Assembly (NCBI GenBank): GCA_034440635.1
Contig: JAOTON010001946.1
Coordinates: 30,001-94,000 of the forward strand
DNA: 64,000 bases
Direction of reading: 5' to 3'
Origin: Lepas anatifera
Lineage: Eukaryota; Arthropoda; Thecostraca; Lepadidae
A program made the translations under genes and the position numbers. The notes under the pieces are model-generated. The model ran no database searches. It worked only from the letters and a program-made list of their open reading frames with translations, and was not told the DNA's origin. Positions 21,712 through 33,491 of this stretch are shown in pieces; positions within the stretch are counted from its first letter, which is position 1; the number at the start of each line of letters is the position of its first letter.

Positions 21712-24278
21712 GTGTTTTGATCAACACAATGTTGAGGCCACAGGAGTTCAGACAGTCCATTTACTGTGCAATCAAAGCTCACTTTTCCCATTTTGTCTGT
21801 AAGCGAGACAATATAAATAACTGCAGTCATCCTTGTAATCCTGTCGTTGTTGCGAATCGAATACTTGATATTATCCTTGTCAGTTTTGATCCTAGGTATG
21901 GCCCAGGTCACCAAGAGATGTAGTATATGTGTCTTGGTGTAAATTCAACTAAAAATGAGCACAATGACGGTAAAGCGAAGAATTCGGCTTCCTTTAGCCG
22001 GAATTAACTCCTGAAGTATTGCAGTGATTTTGCGACCCCAGACGACCTCTCGGACGTCACCAGTAACATTCGCAACCTTGAGTCCTGACAACGGATGACT
22101 CATGATACTGGCGACTTCGAGCTTATGTTACCGTACCTTCCTACTGAAAGAGCCATTTCAAAATATACCCCCCCCACAGGTTTATGAAAGGTTAACTGAC
22201 TTAATCTCAGATATGGCAATTCCAAATATAATTATTGTAGCCCTTGGTGCCCTAAGAACCCAACATAGTTTTGATTTTTTAATGGGTTGAATCAGTGACA
22301 GCTGATTTTTTTTAGGTGAGGTCATTTGATCCTACCTCATGACCTAACCACAGGTGACTGACTTGTCATTGGGCGGAACGACGCGTAAAAACTTCAAGAA
22401 TTTGCTCTGCCATATACGAAAGCGTTGCGTTGGTTGTTTTCTTTCAACATTTGGAAAACAGTTTACGAGGGTCAGGTATTCTAAGCATGCAGGCGGTAAC
22501 AAACCTCCGGTTGCCTGAAAGTGACTTCATGTGTGATTTTTACACCGAATCGTCGCACCGACAGGTATGGAACGGTGTAAGACATTCTGCTCTATGAGAT
22601 ATGGCTTTTCTAGGGGCCGGGATCGGAGTGAGGGGGGATTAAAGAAACGCCGCCTCCTTTATTTTAATGTCTGTGGAGGGAGGTAGGTTTGTGGTGCGTA
22701 CTGAAGTTATTTGGGCGGTGACACCCTGTGACTGTGGCTCTAACGTACCGTGAAGCCCCGAAAATACCTCCTAGCCTACGTAGGAGCGCTGTTTTTGGAT
22801 GGACGCGGCAGTGCGGGTGAGGTCCACACACCAAGAAGTTCTCGACGATATGGAAGAGATCTGACAGTCAGTATAGAGTTACATGAAGGTGCACATTCAA
22901 CTTGCCACGTTCTGAAAACGGTGTTTAGTGGCTGACATCCCAGTCACATTCCCGCCTACCCCTTCTGTAAAACAATATTTCTACGCTTATCTCGCCGCAA
23001 ACTTCCCGCTGCTTAGGCTTTACCAGTCAGCTACGTGATAGGGCTTTTGTGCTGCTCATTATATTCGTGCGCTTCGGGATAATATATGATTTGCCTTTAT
23101 ATGCAATTTATCGGGAGCGTTATGAAGCGTGATGCATCTCCCTAGAGTCTCCTTTGACTATATTTAGATATTTTGCTATTCAGTATATTGCACATTCCAC
23201 AATAATTCTATATGCCATCCGAAAAGCTGCGCTAATAATTTATTATTTTGTGTGAACTTATCGTGGTTGGGTCAGCCGTTTCTTTTTGCGAATTATACCA
23301 CCATAGATAACAAGTGAGGAGCCTGCTTACATATGATGTCATCTTTTGTTACGTGGGTCGGGGCAGAAATTTTAATTTTGTGTCTGCCAGTGGAAGGATG
23401 AGTCTTGTGTGGGTCGCTTTGTCACTGGCAACGATGTGGTAGGTGCTTCTGATGAAGATCAGGATTTGAAGATGCAGTCGAGAAAAGCGTCAAGAAAGGC
23501 GGCGTGTGAAATGGTCTAGCGTCGCGCGTGCTTCTGCCAGAGCTTCATTTCCATTATTTTGCAGCTGTAGGTACTGCCGGACCACGGATTTCATCAGCGT
23601 TCTCTCCTTAAACATGTATTTTCCTCGCGTCAGTGTATCTAGCATTATGTAGAAGTGTATGCCAGATGCCTCTATACCCCAATACATGTTCATGGAAACA
23701 CTACCCAGAATGTTTGAGTTGAGTGATATGTTATACAGTAACTTGCTCAGCGATCAAGAAAGATGGAGCAAGTGAAATACGCCTATCACTGTTCTAGCTA
23801 TTTACAGTATCTGAATCAGTGATCAACAAACAATTCTTCATCACCCCACTTTAGGTAACGAAGCCGTTGTAAGGCTTGTGAAGTAGATGGGGAATGTTGC
23901 GGGAAAACAGGTTTGATGCGGCGCTCCTGTTGATTCACTGATTGATAAAATCCTACTTTCAGCCTACTTTCCAGGGCATATGCCGTCTTGGATCATGGGA
24001 CATTGCAGCTAAGGCGATGTTTTATTAGCTAGCGGTAGAAGCTGTCGCTGAACATAGAGTATTTGTAAAAAAAGCCAATGTTTTGGAGTGAAGTTTCGTG
24101 TGAATTTCAAAACCTTCAGAGTTGTGCGCTGGAGGAGTGACTGCCGTTCCAGACGGTGTATTCACGCGACACCGATTTTCGACCACGATGGCTGTTAAAA
24201 CGGATTTGGTTAGGTGGGGCAACTGGCAGAGAGTGCGTCTTCATTTTGGAAGCGCCGGCACCACTGATCTACACAGGA
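21712..24278. other. Unassigned intergenic DNA
   Basis: About 2.6 kb in which I recognise no gene, RNA or complete transposon. A small patch at 22312-22370 has AGGTCA-type words (GAGGTCATTTGATC, TCATGACCTAACC) like the repeat family further right. Confidence 0.4.
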
Positions 24279-24523
24279 CAGGGCGCGGATCCGCCGGCTG
24301 ATTTAGGGGGAGGGGCAAACCCATATCGGTGGGCAACTGAAGATAAAAGACGGTGCGGCGGAGGCGGTGATCTGCATGTGGTGAACACATTTTAGCCTTC
24401 AAAGAGGCACCATGCGAACGGACAAAAACGCTTCCATTTATGTGAGAACATTGGGCCCCCTTTATTTCGCTTTGGGGACCATAGCCGGTTTAGTCCCCCC
24501 CTCCCACATCAGGATCTGCCCTG
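24279..24523. mobile_element. Putative small hAT-like MITE
   Basis: Ends CAGGGCGCGGATCC and GGATCTGCCCTG are imperfect inverted repeats of the GGATCC-end type seen in the larger hAT-like elements of this window. Inside are TTAGGGGGAGGGG and its approximate complement near 24488-24505. A flanking duplication is weak (ACACAGGA against GCACGGGA with a one-base offset), so this is tentative. Confidence 0.45.
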
Positions 24524-25165
24524 GGCACGGGACAGCTGGTAAATGGGTGGAATATATGAAACGCTTTCGCAGTGATTTGTGATTTTACTGTGAACATATA
24601 AATTTGTCCTGAGATTTCTACCGGGCATTATTCTATCAAGTTATTTGTCTATAATATAATTTGGAATGCTAGAATTTATTGTTATGAATTTATTACGGTA
24701 CTTTATACCGGAAATTTCAGCAATATTTTTCAGCCACGAAAAGACCGACAAACAAGCTGGCGTCCGCACTGTAGTATCTCCCGGCATTGTTCGGAGAATT
24801 TATAATCGATATATTTGCCAACACATGCTCACTCGAGACATAGCCTCAATCCGATGTGTAATAGCTGATGAACAGATAAGCTTTCAACGACCCCCGGCTG
24901 TTTTTTGTGGGGCCGATCACTCACACCGGTGCCTTGGGAAGCCCTCAGCTCGGTCTGCCGCTGCCTCCGGAAAGCTATGATTATGCTATTCTGCGGCGGT
25001 GTTCTTTTTAAGGCCTGTGGCGGATTGTCGGGACGTATGGTCCGTCTATGACACGTAGTTATGCCAGCGCTCCTCGTCACCACACTTGTGTAAACGGCGG
25101 CACGCTGACATGTCTGCAGGCTGCAAATCAGCGGAACCGGTGCGGTCTTCCACAGCTGCGTACTG

Positions 25166-25232
<67 letters not shown>

Positions 25233-26116
25233 ACAGATATATGTAATATGCAATTTGCATATGTGCGTGTGCGATATGTACCGAACAAGAAATGATTAGA
25301 TGAATTAATGCTTATTTTCGGGATTTTAATCCCCTTTTTGGATAATTATATGGATCTAGAAGAATTTTACAATGGTTTAGCTATCCGCTTACTTTTTTGA
25401 CGTGCTTTAATAGTATCGTGACAAAGGTTAAGGAGCTGAAAATGATCATGCCTGATCTGTTCAATCCGATGTTATACCTCGTCGGTATAAATCCTCACCA
25501 TCCTGCACGACAGCCTTGACTTCAACATTAGTATGTCAATGTGGATACTCCAACAGAAACCTACCTAGAACAAAGTAGGAAGTTGATGGCCCATCACGAA
25601 TTGCATTACATGAGCAAGTAGGTTTAGTTTTGTCTGATAAAATGTTTTGTAATCTTCTTTATGATCTAGCAATCAACTCTCTCACCCTTCCCTCTCCCTT
25701 CCCCGCTGATGTAAATAGGAGCGTGAGTGTGTATGATTGTATTAAAGCTGATCTTGATTTGCAAAATATTTTCGGTGTACCGATGTATTCGATTATTATT
25801 CAAGGACAAGTTTTATTACCTAAGGAACTTGATGTGTGAGAAGACCAACCGCACCAAATGAACGTGCGAAAAGATTAACCTTTCCTTTTCAGTGGTCAAA
25901 CGTGCTTGAACGTGCGAAGGGGTTTATAATTTTTGCTGATTTTTATAACGATAATTTTTGAAACCTGAGTCTTGATCATAATGCGACACCGTCGACTTAC
26001 ATTTGGCTTGTGAAGCTCATTCAATATGAAATATAATTGGCTGATTAGGATCATTTTCACCTCATTATCCATCATCATGACTTCACTGCCATACGTTCTC
26101 CGCCATTATAGAATTT
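24524..26116. other. Unassigned intergenic DNA
   Basis: Contains the (TA)n tract at 25167-25232. The remainder shows no gene I can support. Confidence 0.4.
25167..25232. repeat. (TA)n microsatellite
   Basis: Alternating TA of about 66 bp with one TATTTATTTA interruption. Confidence 0.95.
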
Positions 26117-26119
26117 AAT

Positions 26120-26949
26120 ACGCGCATTGACGGGGTCTGAGCCACCTTCGCTTTGACGGGGGGGGCGGGTACCCGCCCCTAAGATCTCGAGAACCACGCT
26201 AGCTAGCGAAAAACGGTAAACGGCGTTGGGAAGTCCATCCACTTCTCCATCGAAAATATTCGTAAAATGTTTTTATCAGGTCACATTTAAGGTCACTAGA
26301 GGTCAAAACATGCCGTCATAGGGATAGCATGTAAATGAAGGTTTTCGGTCATAACATCTGAACAAGTAAAAATAGAGCAAAACAACTTTAAGTTTATGAA
26401 TCCTCGCAGAAATCCGAATCGAATGATGTATAATATGACCTTGCTAGGTCAAATCAAGAATTTGACCTGACCTGAGCTCAGGTCAAGGTCACATTTGATA
26501 AAATGCATATCATCAGAACTGCAAAGACAGGGAAAATCTAATGCATTTAAAATAAACGCCCTATCACCATGCGTTATTAAGGTATTCAGCTAAATCCGTT
26601 ATCCCATGTATTTCCAATGGAGAGGTCACGGCTCGTACCTGACCTTAGGTCATTGATATAAAAAATACCGGAAGAATTTTTAGAGAACTCGATGGGCCCA
26701 TTATGTGATGAGTTTCAATCGGATACGTTCACACTGTTCCGACTTATGTTATCTTAAACTTTTTAGGTCAGGTCACTTGACCTGTACTGGTGACCTGACC
26801 TGAGATGATCTGACCTTAAAATTTTCAAAAAAGTTGTAAAAATGACGGGAGAAAATGTGTACCAAGTACGGCGGTGCTACGCTACGCCGTTTGTATACTG
26901 TCTCCGAAAAACCCGAGGGGGGCGGGTACCTGCCCCCGTCAATGCGCGT
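26120..26949 (-). mobile_element. AGGTCA-rich repeat family, copy 1
   Basis: Bounded by inverted ends ACGCGCATTGACGGGG (26120-26135) and its complement (26934-26949), each next to a GGGCGGGTACCCGCCC-like palindrome. The interior is dense in AGGTCA/TGACCT, including an 18-bp perfect palindrome at 26468-26485. Its far end (GTACCAAGTACGGCGGTGCT) is the reverse complement of the start of the copies at 54.8 and 58.1 kb. No protein is recognisable. The inverted ends suggest a non-autonomous DNA transposon. Confidence 0.7.
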
Positions 26950-26952
26950 GCT

Positions 26953-28384
26953 AAACTAGCACCATCCGACACCTTGTGATCCTGCCACTTAAACCCAATC
27001 ATTCCCTGCAAAGTCCCGGTGCCCAAAGAATCATCAGGTACCGATACCGGGACGCCCCGGACCAAAAGTAGAACCTCTAGTGCTGACAAAGTGACTAAGC
27101 GGCATCGGCTTGACTGTCATCGCCTCGTACAGGTAAAGCTTGTCTGAGCGGTAGCCATTCCTTTTGCGTCACTTCCCAGCTGGGCGGCGGCTCTGTGCCG
27201 CGCGCTCTGGTGGCTCAAACCCCCCTACTCAGGTGTACCTTGTCACTACGAGATGACACGACACAATTACGACACGGAGCAGAGGAGTCCCCTGACATTG
27301 GTGGCTGACAGCAACGGTTTGGTGCTCGGCGTTGGGGAGTGGCACCGCTGTGTCTTGCCTCCCTGAATCGACCAGTGTTAAGTAATGGCAGTGCGATGGG
27401 GATAACGTGGCAGGTACCACCTCTTTGCACCAACTACAGCTAAGCTATCACACCAAGGAACTCTTACAAAGCGACTGCATGTGGGTTGTCACGTGAAGGG
27501 TTAGATTCGTCTGTATAATATTTATTTCAAAGTATCATCTATGCCGGGCTGGTTTAAACGGTTTCAGCTTGGTTCTAACGCTTCATCAATCATTTAGCAA
27601 TCGGGAGGTTGTGCTCAGTGCTAGTCGAACCAGTGACTGTGGTCCCTGTCGCGTCTGTGTTAGCGGGGTGAAGCCGAACCACCCGCCTTCGGAACGATGA
27701 GGGGGCTCATGCCTTCCACCCTTTTGCTAGCAGGTGAGTTACATATGTTGAGCGCCTGTACCTTGTACTAGGCCGTTTTGTAACATAGTAACTGCGGGGC
27801 CATTTGCCCCCCCCAGTCGGCAGAAATGCCCCCTCAGTGCCCCGGGAATTAAACATCAGTGAAATATACAGGAGATGACATAAAATTGAGCAAACGTAAA
27901 CTCCCCTAACGAAAATAAGACGGAACACCACCCGGTAATAATTATTTTGTTATATTCCTCGTCCCAAATTGGCAATTCAAAAAATTGTGTTAAAAATTTC
28001 TATCAGTTGCTGCCTAATCCATCGTGCAAAGACGAAACAAACCACGTAGTTGCAGGAGATCCCAGCAAAGCAGCCTCAGCATCAACTAAGCTGGAGTCTG
28101 CGATCAATCAAACATCACGTTCTATCCGAGCGGAAGCCCCTGCCCCAGCCAGTACCGTGAGACTGCATGGTGCTCTCATTTCACACGTGGTCATTTGTCA
28201 GCGCTCAGAGCTCGTTCGTGGATTACACGAGGCGCAGTTTAGTCAAACCGTGTCAAACTAGTTGCTGAAGCCGCGGTGTGAAGTGCTTAGTCTCTTAATG
28301 CATTATTGTGGTGGCAGCATACTTGGCATTTATAGTGAGATCGCTGCATCATATCGTTTCAGAGAGGCACAGACCATCGCAGAT
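26953..28384. other. Unassigned intergenic DNA
   Basis: A minus-strand frame at 26877-27089 has a motif (LVRGVPVSVPDD) loosely like LINE ORF1 RNA-binding regions, but it is too short to call. The plus frame at 27947-28261 is unrecognised. Confidence 0.35.
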
Positions 28385-29330
28385 GCCCCCCATTCAGCAC
28401 AGAGGGCCGCCAGATTAGCTCAGATGACCAGATTAGCTTAGGAGCCCGGCTCAGCTCAGGGGCCCCTAGGTCAGCTTATATAAGGTCTCAGAACAGCTCA
28501 AGAAGACCAACTCAAGCTCATGGCCCCCCAGTTCAGCTCAGGACCCTATACCTGTGAAGGGGCCCCCGAGACTAGCTCAGGGCCGCCCAGTTCAGTGCAA
28601 GGGGCACCCGATCAGCTCAAGACCTCATATTAGCTTTGTGAGCCTAGCTTAGCTCAGGGACCCCCAGGTTGACTGATATAGGGTCTCAAACCAGCTCCAG
28701 AATCCCATTCAAGCTAAGAGCCCCCAGCTTATCTCAGGCATCCTAGAACGGCTCAGGGGCTCTCGACCGGCGCAGGGGCTCCAGTTAAGGACAAGAGCAC
28801 CCAGAAGAGCTGAGGGGACAGATAAGCTCAGGAGCTTAGATTTTTGGGGCCCTCAGGTCGTTTTATATGTGGTCTCAGAACAGCTCAAGGGGCCATTTAA
28901 GCTCATGGCCCCAGCTCAGCTCAGGGGGACCTCTATCTGCGCAGGGCCCCGGAGATTAGCTCAGGGTTTCCAGTTCAGCACAGGGGCATCATATTAGCTC
29001 AGGGGCCTAGATTAGCTTTAGGGCCCAGCTCAGCTGCGAGGAACCCAAATTTTCAGACCCTAAATCAGCCCCAGGGCGACTGATTTAGGGTCTTTGAGGC
29101 GCCCAAGAAGACGCCATTCCAACTCACGGCTCCCAAATCAGCTAAGCGACCCTAAAACAGTTCAGGGTCACAAACCAGCTCAAAGGCCCCCAGTGCAGCC
29201 CATGGGACCCCAGATTAGCTCATAAGGCGCCAGGGATTAGTTCAGAGTCCCCGAACATCTCAGGGTGCTCGAGATCGACTCATAGGACCTCAGATTATCT
29301 CAGGGGCCCAGGTAAGCTTAATAGCTTTCC
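28385..29330 (+). repeat. Minisatellite with ~200-bp higher-order unit
   Basis: Degenerate units around CAGATTAGCTCAGGGGCCCC and CAGCTCAGCTCAGG, about 20-30 bp each. A longer unit recurs: a block with TATAAGGTCTCAGAACAGCTCA, or a close variant, recurs near 28480, 28675, 28865 and 29085, so the higher-order period is about 190-215 bp. There is no coding frame. Confidence 0.75.
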
Positions 29331-29439
29331 CAGACATGCTATTGGATCCGTTTTGGTTTCTTGTTTTATATTACAGTTGCTGACATTTTTATATACGTTG
29401 TGGGGGCCCACCACAAAAAAGTGGGTGCTTGTGTCCAAT

Positions 29440-30790
29440 GACGTGAGAACGGCGGCGTGCAGCACCGCTTTGCTTGGTATACCTTTCTTCTGAAACGTTT
29501 TGAAGCTTTTAAACCATTTCGGTTCAATGTAATTTCAGGCCAGGTCAACCGTGCAGGTCAAGGGACCTAAATTAATTTTTCAGGGTACCATTAGCAAGAA
29601 CCCACCGATCTGAAATTCATGTCACGTAATGTGGCTACCGGGTGCTACACATTTTTGATAGCCCATGTTAATCCGTGTTATCTCAATTTGGAGACTAACA
29701 ATGAATACAGCAGTAGGCCGCCAGTCACAGAGGCCGTTAAATCTTTTCTAGTTCGTTCTTCACTTTTCGAATATCATTAAGTTTATTCCCACAATGCATT
29801 TTGTGCAATATAATGCAATGAAACACAATACAATATACTACACCTATCATGTGCGCCTCTACAGAAGAACAAAACTTGCAGTACCTTATCCCTGATTAAT
29901 TTTACGCATCTGATAATTTTTTAGGCCAGGTCATATCAGGTCAAGGAGATATTTCAGGTCAAGTACCTAACCCAACCTCAAAACCCCAAAATCACGATTT
30001 TGAAGCGGCATCTAAGAAACAACTGCCAACCAATCAATTTCAAACTTTCACACTATGTTGACGTCAATAGGGCCCAAAAATCTGCTATCTCGGAACTTTG
30101 ATATTGTTGACTTGAGGTGGGGTCAATTTTTGGTCAGCCCATTATACCTATGTTTATGGTGAAAAATAGAAAGGGCTCATTTTCAGTAAATACTGGATAA
30201 ATAAACCTGAAAATCATCAAAACGTGTATTCTTACCAAAACCTTGACCATAAAGTTGAGTTTTTGACTATCTGACCTGTCAGTGGTCATGTGAGTTCACA
30301 GGAGCATACAGTGATTATTTTGTGAATAACTTCCCACTGAATTGAGATAAAGCTTCCGTTTTCCTGGCATTGTGATAATCTTGTCACGGGAAGTCGATTG
30401 ATATGCAGCATGACCATACCAGGTCACTCTGTGACCCTGGCCTAGCCTGATGTCAGGTCATATTATACATCATTTAATTTTCCACAACAAGAGGAATCCA
30501 ATGATGTATAAAGCTTTGCTCTAGCTCCGCTGAGTAAAAATCTAGACGGGGAAACGTACACTGCCGTGTTGTAAGCCTATGGAACCTTCGTTGACCTATG
30601 CTGACCTCAATATTGACCTGACATAACAATAGATTGTATAATTTATCTTCGTCTTGTGAAGAGCCTTCTAACGCTGTCCGTAATTTTTTCTTTAGCTTTC
30701 CTGGGTAATGATATACGAAGGGGGAGCGAAATACGCCCCCAGCGAGGCGCGTCATGCCAGGGACCCCAACGGGGCGCGTGTTAAATGAGT
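29440..30790 (+). mobile_element. AGGTCA-rich repeat family, copy 2
   Basis: Starts with AACGGCGGCGTGCAGCACCG, as the other copies do. It carries many AGGTCA/TGACCT words and ends near GGGGCGCGTGTTAAATG with a terminal motif like copy 1. Its later part (29.9-30.8 kb) returns inverted at 60.8-61.8 kb. There is no coding region. The left boundary is approximate. Confidence 0.6.
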
Positions 30791-30865
30791 CAAAATGTGG
30801 TAAACTAGTCCCTATTAGTCAACTTAAATATGTTTTATACTTACCTACTGACTTCAGTGTGAAGT

Positions 30866-31388
30866 AGACTGTTTCACTTTTCCCTCGATGTCAGGAATCA
30901 ACTAGCACCCTATCTACCCTGGTGCAGTTTTTGATGGTAATTCCGAAAATCAAATTAGTTTTTGTCGGTGATAAGTTTTAAGGGTGGCGCAAACGCATTT
31001 TTATGTTGGATTTTCGCCTTTATGGAATTTTTGCCATTAGCTGCGAATGTTTACTACAAATACCAATCCGTGTAAGCGGAAAAGCTTTATTCATCTCTTT
31101 CAAGGTCGTTCATATTGTTTTATACATACAGAAACATAATTTTCTTCTTGTGGGAATTGATGACGTCATTAACAAGAAAAAATGACCACTCTGGTGCCTT
31201 CACTGGGAGCTACAGGCATGAGTTCAGTCAAACCGAAAATCGTATTTAACAAAATAAAACTAGATTACCTTCACCTCATTTCAACGATATTAAGGCCAGA
31301 AGTGGTCCTTTGGTATCATAATAATCGTTTTTAAAAGCATAGGAATAACGAACAAATAATCTATTTTTAATGCAAAATAGTGGGAAGA
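30866..31388 (+). repeat. Dispersed repeat, copy A
   Basis: About 520 bp that recur as a reverse complement at 56494-57011. Shared landmarks are AAAATAGTGGGAA, GACGTCATTAACAAGAAAAA, GGTGCCTTCACTGGGAGC and CAGTCAAACCGAAAA. No terminal inverted repeat or protein is recognised. It could be a retrotransposon end or a MITE. Confidence 0.75.
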
Positions 31389-31499
31389 TTCCTCTACACC
31401 CTTTTGCACCGGTACAGACACTGATACGAGCGACATTGCTAATGTATTAACTCATTAACAAAAACTTTACACAGAAGCATACACAATATCACAATGGAC

Positions 31500-31872
31500 G
31501 AGGTGAACATATTAGTGTACGCACATTAACAAATCTAGCATAGCAGGACTCAGGCAGAAGAAAAAAGATTATGACGTTCATTGTTAACTCAGTGTTCTTT
31601 ATGTGACCGGGTAAAGTGAGCCTGAGCCTCACTATTTTGTTCTTTCTCTTAATCTTTTTAACATATGCTATGTTTTTCTTGGTACTGCAGTTACCATGTA
31701 ATTTCCTCGTGGCGGCGAGCAGCACCTCCTGGCGCCGCTTCTCTTCATGGGTGGAACAGACGAAGTCTTGAATGAGCTTTACCTGGCGCTTTGTTGGTTC
31801 GTTGACCACACAGAGACCCTTGCCACCTTTTTGGAAGAGGTGATATCCCTTCCGTGTGGGCCAAATGGCCAC
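31500..31872 (-). pseudogene. Unknown Lys-rich ORF, left arm copy
   Basis: I do not recognise the family. The frame reads a segment with LFQKGGKGLCVVNEPTKRQV, then DFVCSTHEEKRR, and then a Lys-rich block KKNIAYVKKIKRKNKIV that looks nuclear-targeting or nucleic-acid-binding. Extending the same frame upstream meets stops, so it is decayed or part of an unspliced exon. The right-arm copy keeps the same frame and most residues. A transposon-encoded origin is inferred from the palindromic context. Confidence 0.35.
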
Positions 31873-33192
31873 TTCATCCCAAAGTTACGCTACTGCGGCG
31901 TCATCTACTCCGAGACGGTCGAAGGGAAGCCAAGACCTTTGTTTAACAAGGTCTGCGAGTGAACGTATTTATTTTGGAGCCTTGCTGCTAGGTCTGCCAG
32001 GTGTCACTGTACCGGTGCGCTCTATTTCCAAAGCTGCTGTGACTTTTGCTTGTCTGTGCTCTTCTGAAGGGTCTTCACCTGTCAGGATCATGATGACCAG
32101 TGTGGGATGTAAGTACCACTGGTGGCGCTCCATGGAAATGGAGCGCCATATCTTTGATTGAGGAAACGCCACAATATACCCTCAGCGGCAAGGACATCGA
32201 GTAAAGGCAGAATTCGATTTTTTGTGGAATCTGCAGCCTTCCCTTGTGGTCAGTACCGAGAATTAGCTGAACTTACGGTGTGTGGCTCGGTGGCGATGTA
32301 CCCGACTTCAAGTTCAGGCCACCACAGGTGTGCCATCGTGCTCGATTCATGGATCAGGTTATTTGCTCCCTAAAGCTCGAGCTTCTGAGCAAGTGACCTA
32401 CCCTCTGCTTACCTACTCTTTCTTGAAAAGGAAGGTAAGCAGAACATGACTGCGATGGCATATTTTATCGGACTTTACTACTCTATCTGGTTCCTGAGCT
32501 GCGCCGTGGCGACTTCTGCACCTCGAAAGGACTTGGAGGCTATCAGTCTCATAGAAAGGTACAAGAAAGAAGGAAGAGTGCGACCAGATGTCAGATGCCT
32601 GCCTGCAATCAATGGAACGCCACCAGTGGTACTTACATCCCACACTGGTCATCATGACCCTGACAGATGAAGGCCTCCAGAAGAGCACAGGCAAGCAAAA
32701 GTTACCGCATTTTTGGAAACAGAGCGCACCGGTACAGTGACACCTGACAGACCTAACAGCAAGGCTCCAAAATAAATACGTTCACTCGCAGACCTCGCTA
32801 ACCAAAGGTCTTGGCTTCCCTACGACCGTCTCGGAGTAGATGACGCCGCAGTAGCGTAACTTTGGGATGAAGTGGCCATTTGGCCCACCCGGAAGTGATA
32901 TCACCTCTTCCAAAAAGGTGTCAAGGGTCTCTGTGTGGTCAACGACCCAACAAAGCGCCAGGTAAACCTCGTTCGAGACTTCGTCTGTTCCACTCATGAA
33001 GAGAAGCGGCGCGAGGAGGTGCTGCTGGCCGCCACGAGGAAATCACATGGTAACTGCAGTACCAAGAAAAACATAGCATATGTCAAGAAGATTAAGAGAA
33101 AGAACAAAATAGTGAGACACCGGCACCCTTTACCCGGTCACATGAAGAACACTGAGTTAACAATCAACGTCATAATCTTTTTTCTTCTGCCT
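31549..33192. mobile_element. Palindromic element with two inverted ORF copies
   Basis: Arms 31549 to about 32132 and about 32608-33192 are inverted copies around a unique centre of about 475 bp. Read inward from each outer edge, landmarks include CTCAGGCAGAAGAAAAAAG, CTTGGTACTGCAGTTACCATG and GGCAGACCTAGCAG-like sequence. Each arm carries the same frame on opposite strands (THEEKRR, VLLAATRK, CSTKKNIAYVKKIKRKNKIV). No flanking duplication is clear. The right edge abuts the GACA-repeat tail of a LINE. It may be a fold-back element or an inverted duplication. Confidence 0.7.
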
Positions 33193-33243
33193 GAGACAGA
33201 CAGACAGACATGTATTTTCATCAAGAGACACTACAAAACATAA
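32851..33243 (+). pseudogene. Unknown Lys-rich ORF, right arm copy
   Basis: Inverted counterpart of the left-arm frame (CVVNDPTKRQVNLVRDFVCS, then the same Lys-rich block). It has an internal stop near 32896. Differences from the left copy are scattered substitutions, consistent with an old duplication. Confidence 0.35.
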
Positions 33244-33491
33244 TACATTGTTTGCGATTGGCGCAAAAGCACGAATGCTTATGCGAGGCGCCTCTCGCTT
33301 GGTTGGTCCCCAACATACCGCACCACCACAGAGGGAATCACCCAGTGCCGCCGCTCAGGTAACAAATGATTGGGTGTGCCGCCCACTCACCGTCACCCCC
33401 GCCCGGCCCGGGCGCAGCTATGCAAATTGTTTTGTGTTTCGGATGAATTTGAAGACAGTTGAGGCTACTTTTTGGAGTTTGATTTGTTTAA
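33194..33491 (-). pseudogene. LINE 3' end (piece 4 of 4)
   Basis: On the minus strand this holds the last residues of a LINE ORF2 (VFKFIRNTKQF, stop at 33418-33420), a GC-rich 3' UTR, and a tail of GACA repeats (33194-33210) in place of poly(A), as in CR1/L2-like elements. A frameshift lies near 33470. It continues the piece at 33943-35031 across an inserted MITE. Confidence 0.65.

Noticed and set aside
27947..28261. 104-codon plus-strand ORF
   Set aside because: Composition is unremarkable and it matches nothing I recognise; it may be chance, so I did not call a gene.
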